DNA of 10,242 nucleotides. Origin: Planctomycetota bacterium. Its GTDB lineage: Bacteria > Planctomycetota > Planctomycetia > Isosphaerales > Isosphaeraceae. The notes below the pieces were generated by a model. That model was given only the letters and a program-made list of their open reading frames with translations, was not told the origin of the DNA and made no database searches. The translations under genes were made by a program, and so were the position numbers. Below, piece by piece: positions 1 to 9,065 of the stretch (the first letter of the stretch is position 1; each line of letters begins with the position of its first letter). Location of the stretch: assembly GCA_021777685.1 (NCBI GenBank), contig JAJYDH010000205.1, forward strand, positions 1-10,242. Reading direction: 5' to 3'.

Positions 1-1
1 C

Positions 2-1255
2 GCGGCCCATATAGGTTGGGACGAGGCGCTGATCCACCACATCGCGGGCGAGTTCAAGAAGGAGCAGGGCGTCGACCTCCTGAAGGACCAGATGGCCCTC
101 CAGCGGCTCAAGGAGGCCGCCGAGAAGGCCAAGAAGGACCTCTCGTTCCAGGCCCAGGCCGACATCAACCTGCCGTTCATCACGGCCGACGCCTCCGGGC
201 CGAAGCACCTGACGATGGTCATCACCCGGAGCCAGTTCGAGAAGCTGACCGACAACCTGTTCGAGCGGTGCCGGGGCCCGGTGCTCAAGGCGCTGGAAGA
301 CGCCAAGCTCAAGCCATCCGACATCGACGAGGTCGTGATGGTCGGCGGCTCGACGCGGATGCCGCGCGTCCAGGAGATCGTCAAGGGGATCTTCGGCAAA
401 GAGCCGCACAAGGGGGTCAATCCCGACGAGGTCGTCGCCATCGGCGCGGCCATCCAGGGTGCCGTGCTCACCGGCGACGTCAAGGATCTGCTCCTGCTCG
501 ACGTCACGCCGCTCTCGCTCGGCCTGGAGACCAAGGGGGGCGTGTTCACTAAGCTCGTCGAGCGGAACACCACCATCCCGACCGAGAAGAAGGAGACCTT
601 CACCACCGCCGAGGACAACCAGACCGCGGTGACGATCGTCGTCTACCAGGGCGAGCGGCCGATGGCGGCCGACAACCGGTTCCTCGGCAAGTTCGACCTC
701 CAGGGCATCCCCCCCGCGCGGATGGGGACGCCGCAGGTCGAGGTGACGTTCAACATCGACGCCAACGGCATCCTCAACGTCTCCGCCAAGGATAAGGGGA
801 CCGGCAAGGAGCAGACCGTCCGGATCGAGGCCGGCGGCGGCCTGTCCAAGGACGAGATTGAGAAGATGCAGCGCGACGCCGAGGCACACGCCGCCGACGA
901 CAAGAAGAAGCGTGACCTCGCCGAGGCCCGGAACACCGCCGAGCAGCGCGTCTACCAGCTCGAGAAGACCCTCGACGAGCACAAGGACAAGCTCTCTGAC
1001 GCCGACAAGAACGCCGTCAAGGCGGCGATCGAGGCGGTCAATGAGGCGAAGAAGGGGGACGACCTCGCCGCGATCAACACGGCCGTCGAGAACCTGAGCC
1101 GGGCCAGCCAGGCGATGGCCGAGCACATCTACGCCTCGTCCTCCGCGGCCTCGGGCGCGCCGACCGACGGCGGCGCCTCGGGCGGGCCGGCCTCGACCAA
1201 CGGCGGGGCCAAGGCCGACGATGTCATCGATGTTGAGTTCGAAGAGAAGAAGTAA
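2..1255 (+). CDS. dnaK: Molecular chaperone DnaK (Hsp70), C-terminal part, 5' end outside window
   Basis: Hsp70 chaperone that binds exposed hydrophobic segments of cytoplasmic proteins in an ATP-driven cycle with DnaJ and GrpE, and hands aggregates to ClpB. The reading frame is open from the left edge, giving 417 residues of a protein usually near 640. Fragment residues 1-160 are the end of the nucleotide-binding domain, with VGGSTRMPRVQ and NPDEVVAIGAAIQGAVLTGDV. The hydrophobic interdomain linker DLLLLDVTPLSLG lies near 162-174. The beta-sandwich substrate-binding domain follows (NTTIPTEK, TAEDNQTAV, VTFNIDANGILNVSAKDK), then the helical lid and the acidic tail DDVIDVEFEEKK. Identity is secure from these family motifs. 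The first few codons are odd: HIGWDEAL stands where Hsp70s have HLGG(E/D)D(F/W)D. A GC-rich hairpin lies just downstream. No dnaJ or grpE is in the window. Confidence 0.97.
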   Translation, partial: AAHIGWDEALIHHIAGEFKKEQGVDLLKDQMALQRLKEAAEKAKKDLSFQAQADINLPFITADASGPKHLTMVITRSQFEKLTDNLFERCRGPVLKALEDAKLKPSDIDEVVMVGGSTRMPRVQEIVKGIFGKEPHKGVNPDEVVAIGAAIQGAVLTGDVKDLLLLDVTPLSLGLETKGGVFTKLVERNTTIPTEKKETFTTAEDNQTAVTIVVYQGERPMAADNRFLGKFDLQGIPPARMGTPQVEVTFNIDANGILNVSAKDKGTGKEQTVRIEAGGGLSKDEIEKMQRDAEAHAADDKKKRDLAEARNTAEQRVYQLEKTLDEHKDKLSDADKNAVKAAIEAVNEAKKGDDLAAINTAVENLSRASQAMAEHIYASSSAASGAPTDGGASGGPASTNGGAKADDVIDVEFEEKK

Positions 1256-1274
1256 GCCGGATCGATGAAGTCTC

Positions 1275-1312
1275 GCGGGAGGGCGGGTCTCCGGAAGGCC
1301 CCGCCCTCTCGC
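1275..1312 (+). terminator. Hairpin, probable dnaK transcription terminator
   Basis: A 13-bp stem pairs 1275-1287 (GCGGGAGGGCGGG) with 1300-1312 (CCCGCCCTCTCGC). It contains one G-U pair and a 12-nt loop. It starts 19 bases after the dnaK stop. No T-run follows, so it may be a weak intrinsic terminator, an RNA 3'-end stabiliser or a Rho-assisted stop. The remaining sequence up to the next gene at 1403 shows nothing else I can name. Confidence 0.55.
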
Positions 1313-1402
1313 TACGTCTGCGTTTCGGCCGCGATCCGGCACGGGAAGAGCGCGAAGTGATCTGGTCGGCCAACGAGTACAGCCCCCCGAGGATGATCAA
1401 CG

Positions 1403-1810
1403 ATGTCTCTTGAGAACGCGCGGGCGATCTATCCGATCATGGTCCAACTCGCCCGAGATCTGTCGCAGGCGTCCAAGGAGCGTCGTCCCGTCGTCTGGGT
1501 CTCGTATGACGATCTTTGCGTGCGCTGCAAGGATGTCGGGGTGAAGGAGACGCCGAGGACCATCGCCGCCAAGCTCCTCAAGCCGCTCCAGGCCGTCTGC
1601 CTGGAAAAAGGTCTGCCCGACCTCAGCGCGCTCATCATCCAGAAGCCGAAGGCCCGAGGCGACTTCGGCGACCTGCTCCGCCCCTCCGACGGCTGGTGGG
1701 AGCCCTACGTCGCGAAGAACATGACGACGGTGGGCAACGTCCCCTTCTGGTTCAAGGAATTCCAGTCCGCCCGCGATTACGCCGAGTGGCCCGCCGAGCC
1801 GTTCTTCTGA
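1403..1810 (+). CDS. Small protein of unknown function, tandem paralog 1 (winged-helix-like)
   Basis: A 135-residue soluble protein with no signal peptide or membrane segment; I do not recognise a characterised function. An N-terminal helical part (IYPIMVQLARDL, 9-20) leads to SYDDL (34-38), then a basic helical stretch with LLKPLQAVC (58-66) and the strand-like LPDLSALIIQK (71-81). The aromatic C-terminal end has GWWEPYV and FWFKEFQSARDYAEWP. The block from SYDDL to the LPDL strand matches the next gene, so the two are paralogs. The spacing of a Y-x-(D/E)-L helix, an Arg-rich recognition-like helix and a beta strand resembles the DNA-binding part of MGMT/alkyltransferase-like proteins. No PCHR active site is present, so a repair function is only a guess. 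Start 1403 is chosen because the ATG at 1392 hits a stop after six codons. A GAGG lies 12 bases upstream. Confidence 0.75.
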   Translation: MSLENARAIYPIMVQLARDLSQASKERRPVVWVSYDDLCVRCKDVGVKETPRTIAAKLLKPLQAVCLEKGLPDLSALIIQKPKARGDFGDLLRPSDGWWEPYVAKNMTTVGNVPFWFKEFQSARDYAEWPAEPFF

Positions 1811-1823
1811 ACGAGGTCCGTCC

Positions 1824-1865
1824 ATGACGACCGACTCTCGAGAGATCGCCGACCCTCCGGCCTGA
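1824..1865 (+). other. Possible 13-codon leader ORF before paralog 2
   Basis: An ATG at 1824 has a GAGGT six bases upstream (1813-1817) and opens a 13-codon frame, MTTDSREIADPPA, ending with TGA at 1863-1865, three bases before the ATG of the next gene. The following gene lacks an obvious ribosome site of its own, so translation could be coupled through this short frame. Its first residues (MTTDS) resemble those of the next protein (MTTYS). It could equally be chance or a relic of an earlier start. Confidence 0.25.
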
Positions 1866-1868
1866 GCC

Positions 1869-2231
1869 ATGACCACCTATTCCGACCTCCTCCGACGCGC
1901 CTGGCCGGTCTTCCTGGAGGCGACCCGGATGCGTCGGACGCTCAGCTATTCGGAACTGGCCGGACGGGTCGGGCCGCCCGCGACGGCCCGGGCGGTCCAT
2001 CGCCAGCTCCTCAACCCGCTCTCGGCCCTCTGCCGGCGGTGGGACCTGCCCGACCTCCCGGCCCTCGTCGTCCGCAAAGGCTCGGGGATGCCGGGCGCCG
2101 GCTGGTTCGATCCGACCGCGCCCGGCGACCCGCTCGACCGCTGGGTCGAGGAGGTTGCGCGGTGTTACGGCCATCCCTGGCCGGCCAGCCCCGACCCTCG
2201 ACTCCTACTCGACCTCGACGAAGAGGGTTGA
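1869..2231 (+). CDS. Small protein of unknown function, tandem paralog 2 (winged-helix-like)
   Basis: A 120-residue soluble protein, clearly homologous to the gene just upstream. SYSEL (26-30), LLNPLSALC (47-55) and LPDLPALVVRK (60-70) align with SYDDL, LLKPLQAVC and LPDLSALIIQK there. It also carries TARAVHRQL (39-47), recalling the arginine-finger helix (RAVG) of MGMT/ATL proteins, and a loop GSGMPGAGWFDP (71-82). No cysteine active site of the PCHR type is present, so it is at most an alkyltransferase-like DNA-binding relative. The C-terminus has RWVEEVARCYGHPWP. The gene lies 58 bases after its paralog and 105 bases before clpB. The start ATG at 1869 is the first in frame; it has no clear Shine-Dalgarno and may depend on the short frame ending three bases before it. 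Function unknown. Confidence 0.75.
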   Translation: MTTYSDLLRRAWPVFLEATRMRRTLSYSELAGRVGPPATARAVHRQLLNPLSALCRRWDLPDLPALVVRKGSGMPGAGWFDPTAPGDPLDRWVEEVARCYGHPWPASPDPRLLLDLDEEG

Positions 2232-2336
2232 TCGTCGCGTTTCCCCCGAACTTTTGATACCTTGCCTGCGTAGTTCCTGCGTCGCCATTCCTACACGAGC
2301 AATCACGTTCTTGATCCTGAGGGGAGGGATCAGGCT

Positions 2337-4985
<2,649 letters not shown>

Positions 4986-5012
4986 CCGTCCTCACGACGG
5001 GCTCATCCTCCT

Positions 5013-5049
5013 CCCCTCTCCCTCTGGGAGAGGGGTCTTCTCGTTTTTT
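5013..5049 (+). terminator. Intrinsic terminator of clpB
   Basis: A perfect 10-bp stem, CCCCTCTCCC (5013-5022) with GGGAGAGGGG (5026-5035) and a TCT loop, is followed by TCTTCTCG and six T's (5044-5049). It begins 27 bases after the clpB stop. The six-T run is also the first part of the inverted-repeat element starting at 5042, so the two features overlap. Confidence 0.88.
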
Positions 5050-5175
5050 GCACTCGGCTGAGACCGCTTATGAGATGTTGGGTGGACTGGAGCGTTTTGG
5101 GATCTCAAATCCGAGATCTCAGATCCCAATCCCACCCGAATATCCATAAGCTGTCTCAATGGCGTGCAAAAAACG
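5042..5175. repeat. 134-bp palindromic element, MITE-like
   Basis: The ends are perfect 12-bp inverted repeats: CGTTTTTTGCAC at 5042-5053 and GTGCAAAAAACG at 5164-5175. Moving inward, further blocks pair in register: TGAGAC (5059-5064) with GTCTCA (5153-5158), GCTTATG (5066-5072) with CATAAGC (5145-5151), GGGTGG (5080-5085) with CCACCC (5132-5137), and TTGGGATCT (5097-5105) with AGATCCCAA (5121-5129). The whole unit can fold into one long interrupted hairpin. It contains no coding frame I believe. Base composition is more A/T-rich than the neighbouring genes. The nested repeats and non-coding content suggest a miniature inverted-repeat element; I see no clear target duplication. Together with the clpB terminator it fills most of the 293-bp gap 4986-5278. 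The rest (5176-5278) holds purine-rich leader and the ribosome site of the next gene. Confidence 0.7.
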
Positions 5176-5278
5176 GCAAAGCCTCCAGAGAGAGAGGGAG
5201 ACAGAAAATCGGCAACAGGTGACTTCCGGGGGTAGAATTCATCAACCGACCAACCCCGACCGACCGAGGAGCCGAACC

Positions 5279-5608
5279 ATGTTCCGACCCTGGCGTACCC
5301 TGGCCCTCGCGGGCGTCCTCCTGGCGGGTTGCGACTGGAGCCAGTCTCAGGCCCAGATCGTCGTCTCGGGCGGGCGGACGATCGGCCTCGATCCCCCCTC
5401 CCCTTACGTGACCCGGAGCACGACCGTCATCCGTCGTCGGCGTCCCTGGCGGGAGCGGAACCCCTACTACGCCGCCCGTCCGGTCTATCCCCCCGCGGCG
5501 CCCGGGGCTCGCGCGAACGTGACCTTCGAGCCGTTCACCTCGAAGTACTACCCGACGGTCAATTCCTACTACCCGCCGGTCGACCCCGCCCCGGCCGTCC
5601 GCCCCTGA
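5279..5608 (+). CDS. Small Tyr/Pro-rich lipoprotein of unknown function
   Basis: A 109-residue exported protein. The N-terminus MFRPWRTLALAGVLLAGCDWS is a short signal peptide ending in a lipobox, LAGC with Cys18, so the mature protein is probably lipid-anchored; AQA just after residue 22 is an alternative signal peptidase I site. The mature part is rich in Arg, Tyr and Pro (RRRRPWRER, YYPTV, YYPPV) with no domain I recognise, and is probably largely disordered. Start 5279 is favoured over the in-frame ATG at 5159, because GAGGAG lies 7 bases upstream and the signal peptide begins exactly there. The longer version would start inside the palindromic element. The stop TGA overlaps the ATG of the following acyltransferase by one base (TGATG), so the two are translationally coupled. 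Confidence 0.78.
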   Translation: MFRPWRTLALAGVLLAGCDWSQSQAQIVVSGGRTIGLDPPSPYVTRSTTVIRRRRPWRERNPYYAARPVYPPAAPGARANVTFEPFTSKYYPTVNSYYPPVDPAPAVRP

Positions 5609-6366
5609 TGGCCCATCTCGTCGAGGCGTACAAGCACGGCTGGCCCCGGCTGGCCGTCGACGCGATGATCCGGTCGAAGCTGCGAGGGGGCCTGCACCGG
5701 ATCCTGGTCCAGGGGCTCGACGGGCTCCGGGACGAGATCGATCGGGACCCGTCGGGGACGCTGTTCCTGGCCAACCACTCGTGCTGGTGGGACCTCTTCC
5801 TCGTCCACCTGCTGAACGAGTCCATCCCCGTCGACGGCTACGGGATGATGGAGCACTTCAACATGGTCCGGTTCGGCTTCTTCCGCCGGATTGGCGCCTT
5901 CTCCGTCGACCGGACCGACCCCGCCTCGGTCCGGGCGTCGATCGACTACGCGGCCGGGCTGCTCCGACTCCCCAGGTCGGGCGTCTGGGTCTTCCCGCAA
6001 GGCAAGATCGAGACCAACGACCACCGCCCGCTGACCTTCCAGCCGGGCATTCGCGCCCTGGTCCGGCGGGCCGGTCGGGTCCGGGTCGTCCCCGTCGCCT
6101 TCCGCTACGAGTTCTGGCAGGACGAACACCCCGAGGCCCTCGTCCGGTTCGGCGAGGCAAGCTGGGTCGACCGCCCCGACCTTCCCGTCCTGATCCCGAC
6201 CTTCGAGCGGCGGTTGACCAAGGAGCTGGACGCCCTTCGCGTCGACGCCATCGCCCAGAATGCCGGCCGGTTCGCCCCGCTCGCCGAAGGCAGGCCCTCG
6301 ATCAACGAGCGATATGCCAGGTTCCGAGCCCGTTTCTTCGGTTCAACCCCCGGCGCCCCGGATTGA
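5608..6366 (+). CDS. PlsC-family (lysophospholipid/glycerol) acyltransferase-like protein
   Basis: A 252-residue acyltransferase of the 1-acylglycerol-3-phosphate acyltransferase superfamily, expected to transfer an acyl chain to a hydroxyl on a lipid or lipid-linked acceptor at the membrane. The catalytic NHX4D motif is NHSCWWD, with H57 and D62. The second block includes FGFFRRIGAFSVDR (89-102), with arginines at the usual phosphate-binding place. The third block is FPQGKIE (129-135), with Gln where PlsC has Glu in FPEG. The fourth is LTFQPGIRAL. The WWD and FPQG variants recall a less-studied branch sometimes annotated near carotenoid/CruF genes; that is from memory. No long transmembrane helix is obvious. 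The ATG overlaps the lipoprotein stop codon by one base. An alternative longer frame from 5329 would run through the lipoprotein gene and is rejected. The true substrate is unknown. Confidence 0.88.
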   Translation: MAHLVEAYKHGWPRLAVDAMIRSKLRGGLHRILVQGLDGLRDEIDRDPSGTLFLANHSCWWDLFLVHLLNESIPVDGYGMMEHFNMVRFGFFRRIGAFSVDRTDPASVRASIDYAAGLLRLPRSGVWVFPQGKIETNDHRPLTFQPGIRALVRRAGRVRVVPVAFRYEFWQDEHPEALVRFGEASWVDRPDLPVLIPTFERRLTKELDALRVDAIAQNAGRFAPLAEGRPSINERYARFRARFFGSTPGAPD

Positions 6367-6369
6367 CCT

Positions 6370-6454
6370 GTAGGGCGGGTGAGCGGAAGCGAAACCCGCC
6401 GGACCCGGCCACTCCGAACCCCTGGCGAGTTTCGCTTCCGCTCACCCGCCCTAC
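6370..6454. repeat. 85-bp REP/BIME-like inverted repeat pair
   Basis: Two 31-bp arms, 6370-6400 and 6424-6454, are reverse complements with a single mismatch and a 23-nt spacer. Each arm is itself a small hairpin: GGCGGGT and ACCCGCC flank a GCGGAAGC core in the left arm. This is the layout of paired REP sequences (BIMEs). The unit starts 3 bases after the acyltransferase stop and can act as a transcription stop or mRNA 3' stabiliser. Similar GTAGGGYGGGT...ACCCRCC repeats occur in many bacterial genomes; that is recollection, not a search. Confidence 0.8.
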
Positions 6455-6480
6455 GATCAGGCTCGTTCCTCCTGGACGGA

Positions 6481-6510
6481 TTGACCGCCGACCGAGGTTC
6501 CGGCTACGAT
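6481..6510 (+). promoter_or_regulatory. Candidate sigma-70-type promoter before glycosyltransferase
   Basis: TTGACC (6481-6486) and TACGAT (6505-6510) are separated by 18 bases, matching 5/6 and 4/6 of the consensus -35 and -10. The site lies between the REP pair and the glycosyltransferase start at 6666. The rest of the 299-bp gap 6367-6665 shows no other element, apart from a GGGAGG ribosome site at 6649-6654. In GC-rich DNA such matches are only suggestive. Confidence 0.3.
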
Positions 6511-6665
6511 CCGCGCGACGGGCGGATTCATGTGTTCGAACTCGGCCCCCGTCGCTGAATATGAAGGATGTGCCCGGCGTTCGGGCCCGGCCCCGTCGCG
6601 GTTGGCTTTGTCTTGGAACGAGACATCCCGCGCCGAGGCCCCCCGTCAGGGAGGCGGTCCGTCGA

Positions 6666-8204
6666 ATGATCTCCGAGCGGCTCACGCTCTGGCTCCTGCT
6701 GGTCGCGACGTTCGCGATCCGAACGCTCCACCCCGATCAACCGATCGTCGAGAACTACGTCGGCCGGCAGATCCCGACCGCGATGGTTGCGCGCAACCTG
6801 GAGCGTGGCAGCGGCTTCCTCCATCCCCAGCTCGATACCGGGCCGTTCCCGAACCTGTTCCTGGTCGAGCCGCCCATCTACGCCCAGCTCGTCGCCGCCG
6901 TCCGGCCGATCCTTGGCTTCGAGTTGGAACCGACCGGCCGGCTCGTCTCCGCCGCCGCGACGGCGCTCGGGGCCTGGGGGCTGTTCGGCCTCGTCCGGCG
7001 CCGCGAAGGCTCGACGGTCGCGTTCCTGGCGTTGGCTTCGTATGCCGTCTTCCCCGTCATGATCCGATACGGCCGGTCGTTCCAGCCCGATGCCCTGATG
7101 CTCGGCTGCATCCTGGCGGCCTTGAGAGGATGGGATGAGTACGAAGCGGGCGAGAACTGGCGATGGGCGGCCCTCGGTGGGTTCGTGTTGTCCGTCGGGT
7201 TGGCTTTGAAGATCACCGTGGCCTGGGCCCTGATCCCGTTCGTCCTGATCGTCCGCCGATGGCCGATCGGCGTGAGGATCGCGGCGGCGGTCGCGATGAT
7301 GACCCCCTCGCTTGCGTGGTATGTCCATGCCTGGGAAGAAGTTGCGCGGCGGGGATCGGGCTCGTTGGCTTCGTCTGACAACGCCGCGATCTGGTTTCAA
7401 ACGCTGTCGCCGGCCTCATGGCTTCGGATTTCGACGATCCAGAACATCGGCCGGGGGCTCGTGGACCGCTCGTTTACGGTGGTTGGGTTCATGTTGGCGG
7501 CGTTGGGTTTGCTTTGTTCCGGGAAAGTCGACCGACTCTGGAAAGGTTGGGCGATCGGGTGCGGGCTCGCCGTGTTGGCTTTGTCCGCCAAGTGGCACCA
7601 TGCCTATTATTGGATGGTGGTGGCGCCGCTGGCGGCCGTCGGCGTGGGCCGGGGGCTGGTCGGGCTCGCGGGCCGAGGGACTTGCGGGCGGACGGCCTCG
7701 ATGCTGTTGGGTTCGTGTTTCCTGGCGCTCTGCCTGTACCAGTCGGCCTCGACCTGGCGGACCCCGGCCGAGTGGGCATCTCTGGAGGAGGCGGCCCGGG
7801 AAGTCGCGAGCCTGACGACCGAGGATCAGCTCATCATCGCCCCGGAGGCCCTCCTCCACTATTCGGGCAGGAGCGGCTTCCGCCTCGAATTCGACCCGGC
7901 CGCCTGCCGGCGGGCCGCCGGGGAGTGGGGCGGAGATCGGGCCGGGCGAGCCGTGGACGACGCTTTTGCATTGACGGGATTTTATGTGGCGATCCGTTCG
8001 GAGAACTTCGTCCAATTGAGTCTCCACCCCGGGTCGAGCAGGGTCCGCGTCGAGGGCCCGGGTCGCCTGCTGGTCGCCGACGTCGGGCCGACGGACGGGG
8101 CCCGGCGTCAAGCCTGGCGCGAGGCGATCCGGAATCGTCCGGGGACCCGGATCGTCGCCGACCGACCCGGCCTCATGATCGCCGAATTGCGGCCCCAAGA
8201 CTGA
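6666..8204 (+). CDS. PMT/ArnT-type integral membrane glycosyltransferase (GT-C fold)
   Basis: A 512-residue polytopic inner-membrane protein, likely transferring a sugar from a polyprenyl-phosphate donor to an envelope acceptor. About ten hydrophobic segments occupy residues 7-355, including LWLLLVATFAI, LVSAAATALGAWGLFGLV, VAFLALASYAVFPV and VGFMLAALGLL. The first outer loop carries HPDQPIVENYVGRQ (22-35), where this superfamily has its acidic catalytic residue, then LVEPPIYAQL. RSFQPDALM (137-145) matches the PMT second-loop pattern. The last 150 residues are a soluble, probably periplasmic domain (LTTEDQLIIAPEALLHYSG). Start 6666 is chosen because GGGAGG lies 11 bases upstream and the first helix follows at once. 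An in-frame ATG at 6561 would add 35 basic residues. The stop is 26 bases before panB. The acceptor sugar is not predictable. Confidence 0.85.
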   Translation: MISERLTLWLLLVATFAIRTLHPDQPIVENYVGRQIPTAMVARNLERGSGFLHPQLDTGPFPNLFLVEPPIYAQLVAAVRPILGFELEPTGRLVSAAATALGAWGLFGLVRRREGSTVAFLALASYAVFPVMIRYGRSFQPDALMLGCILAALRGWDEYEAGENWRWAALGGFVLSVGLALKITVAWALIPFVLIVRRWPIGVRIAAAVAMMTPSLAWYVHAWEEVARRGSGSLASSDNAAIWFQTLSPASWLRISTIQNIGRGLVDRSFTVVGFMLAALGLLCSGKVDRLWKGWAIGCGLAVLALSAKWHHAYYWMVVAPLAAVGVGRGLVGLAGRGTCGRTASMLLGSCFLALCLYQSASTWRTPAEWASLEEAAREVASLTTEDQLIIAPEALLHYSGRSGFRLEFDPAACRRAAGEWGGDRAGRAVDDAFALTGFYVAIRSENFVQLSLHPGSSRVRVEGPGRLLVADVGPTDGARRQAWREAIRNRPGTRIVADRPGLMIAELRPQD

Positions 8205-8230
8205 CCTCCCACGCCTCCTGGACTTCCTCC

Positions 8231-9034
8231 ATGCCAGCTAAGGAACCGCCCCCGGTCACGATCCCCGACTTCGCCCGCTGGAAGGGCGACCGGCGGAAGA
8301 TCAGCGTCTTGACGGCCTACGACCACACGATGGCCCGGCTCCTGGACGCCTCGGGGGTCGACTGCCTGCTCGTCGGCGACTCGCTCGGGATGGTGGTCCA
8401 GGGGCGGACCAGCACTCTGGGCGTCACGCTCGACCAGATGGTCTATCACGCCGAGATGGTGGCCCGCGCCGCGAGGCGGGCGCTGGTGGTCGCCGACCTG
8501 CCGTTCGGGAGCTACCAGGCGTCGACCGACCGGGCGATCGACTCGGCCGTGCGGTTCCTCAAGGAGACGCAGTGCCAGGCGGTGAAGCTCGAAGGGGGGC
8601 GGCGGGTCGCGCCGACGATCCGCGCCCTCGTCGAGGCCGACATCCCGGTGATGGGGCACGTCGGCCTGACCCCGCAGTCGGTCCGGCGGCTCGGCGGCTT
8701 CAAGGTCCAGCGCGACGAGCGGGAGATCATGGACGACGCTCGGGCCGTCGCCGAGTCTGGGGCGTTCGCGATCGTCCTGGAGTGCATGCCCTCGGAGATC
8801 GCCGCCCGCGTCACCGCCGAGGTCCCCATCCCCACGATCGGCATCGGCGCGGGGCCCGATTGCGACGGCCAGGTGCTCGTCACGCCCGACCTTCTGGGCC
8901 TGTTCGAGGGGTTCAGCCCCAAGTTCGTCCGCCGCTACGCGGACCTCGGCGAGCCGATCCGCAAGGCCGCCCGCGAGTACGTCGCCGACGTCCAGGCCGG
9001 CCGGTTCCCGGGCGCCGGGGAGAGCTTCCGATGA
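8231..9034 (+). CDS. panB: 3-methyl-2-oxobutanoate hydroxymethyltransferase
   Basis: Cytoplasmic enzyme of the first committed step of pantothenate (coenzyme A) synthesis: it transfers a hydroxymethyl group from 5,10-methylene-tetrahydrofolate to alpha-ketoisovalerate, giving ketopantoate. The 267 residues are close to the E. coli length. Family signatures are LTAYDHTMARLLD (27-39), LLVGDSLGMVVQG (46-58), DLPFGSY (89-95), VKLEGG (118-123), MGHVGLTPQS (141-150) and TIGIGAGPDCDGQVLV (202-217). Metal ligands by alignment are D50, D89 and E121, and the proposed catalytic base is E184 in IVLEC. All are present, so the enzyme should be active. ATG 8231 is the first residue giving the normal N-terminus. 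The frame stays open far upstream, but that stretch is the out-of-frame shadow of the glycosyltransferase. The gene lies 26 bases after that gene and 31 before the pterin dehydratase. No panC or panD is in the window. Confidence 0.97.
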   Translation: MPAKEPPPVTIPDFARWKGDRRKISVLTAYDHTMARLLDASGVDCLLVGDSLGMVVQGRTSTLGVTLDQMVYHAEMVARAARRALVVADLPFGSYQASTDRAIDSAVRFLKETQCQAVKLEGGRRVAPTIRALVEADIPVMGHVGLTPQSVRRLGGFKVQRDEREIMDDARAVAESGAFAIVLECMPSEIAARVTAEVPIPTIGIGAGPDCDGQVLVTPDLLGLFEGFSPKFVRRYADLGEPIRKAAREYVADVQAGRFPGAGESFR

Positions 9035-9065
9035 GACCGACGCACGACATCAGGAGATCGCATCC

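Noticed and set aside
2232..2336. Possible heat-shock or ECF promoter before clpB (AACTTTTGATACC region)
   Set aside because: No pair of boxes with correct spacing fits a known consensus well enough to call.
5159..5278. Longer start for the lipoprotein gene at ATG 5159
   Set aside because: It would encode 40 polar residues, partly from the palindromic element, ahead of a signal peptide. A good ribosome site precedes ATG 5279 instead.
5781..6665. Long upstream extension of the glycosyltransferase frame
   Set aside because: The extension overlaps the acyltransferase in another frame, is Arg/Pro-rich shadow sequence and crosses the REP pair. The ribosome site and first membrane helix place the start at 6666.
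7418..8230. Upstream extension of the panB frame, suggesting a fusion protein
   Set aside because: The extension is the out-of-frame shadow of the glycosyltransferase gene. PanB homology and normal length begin at 8231.
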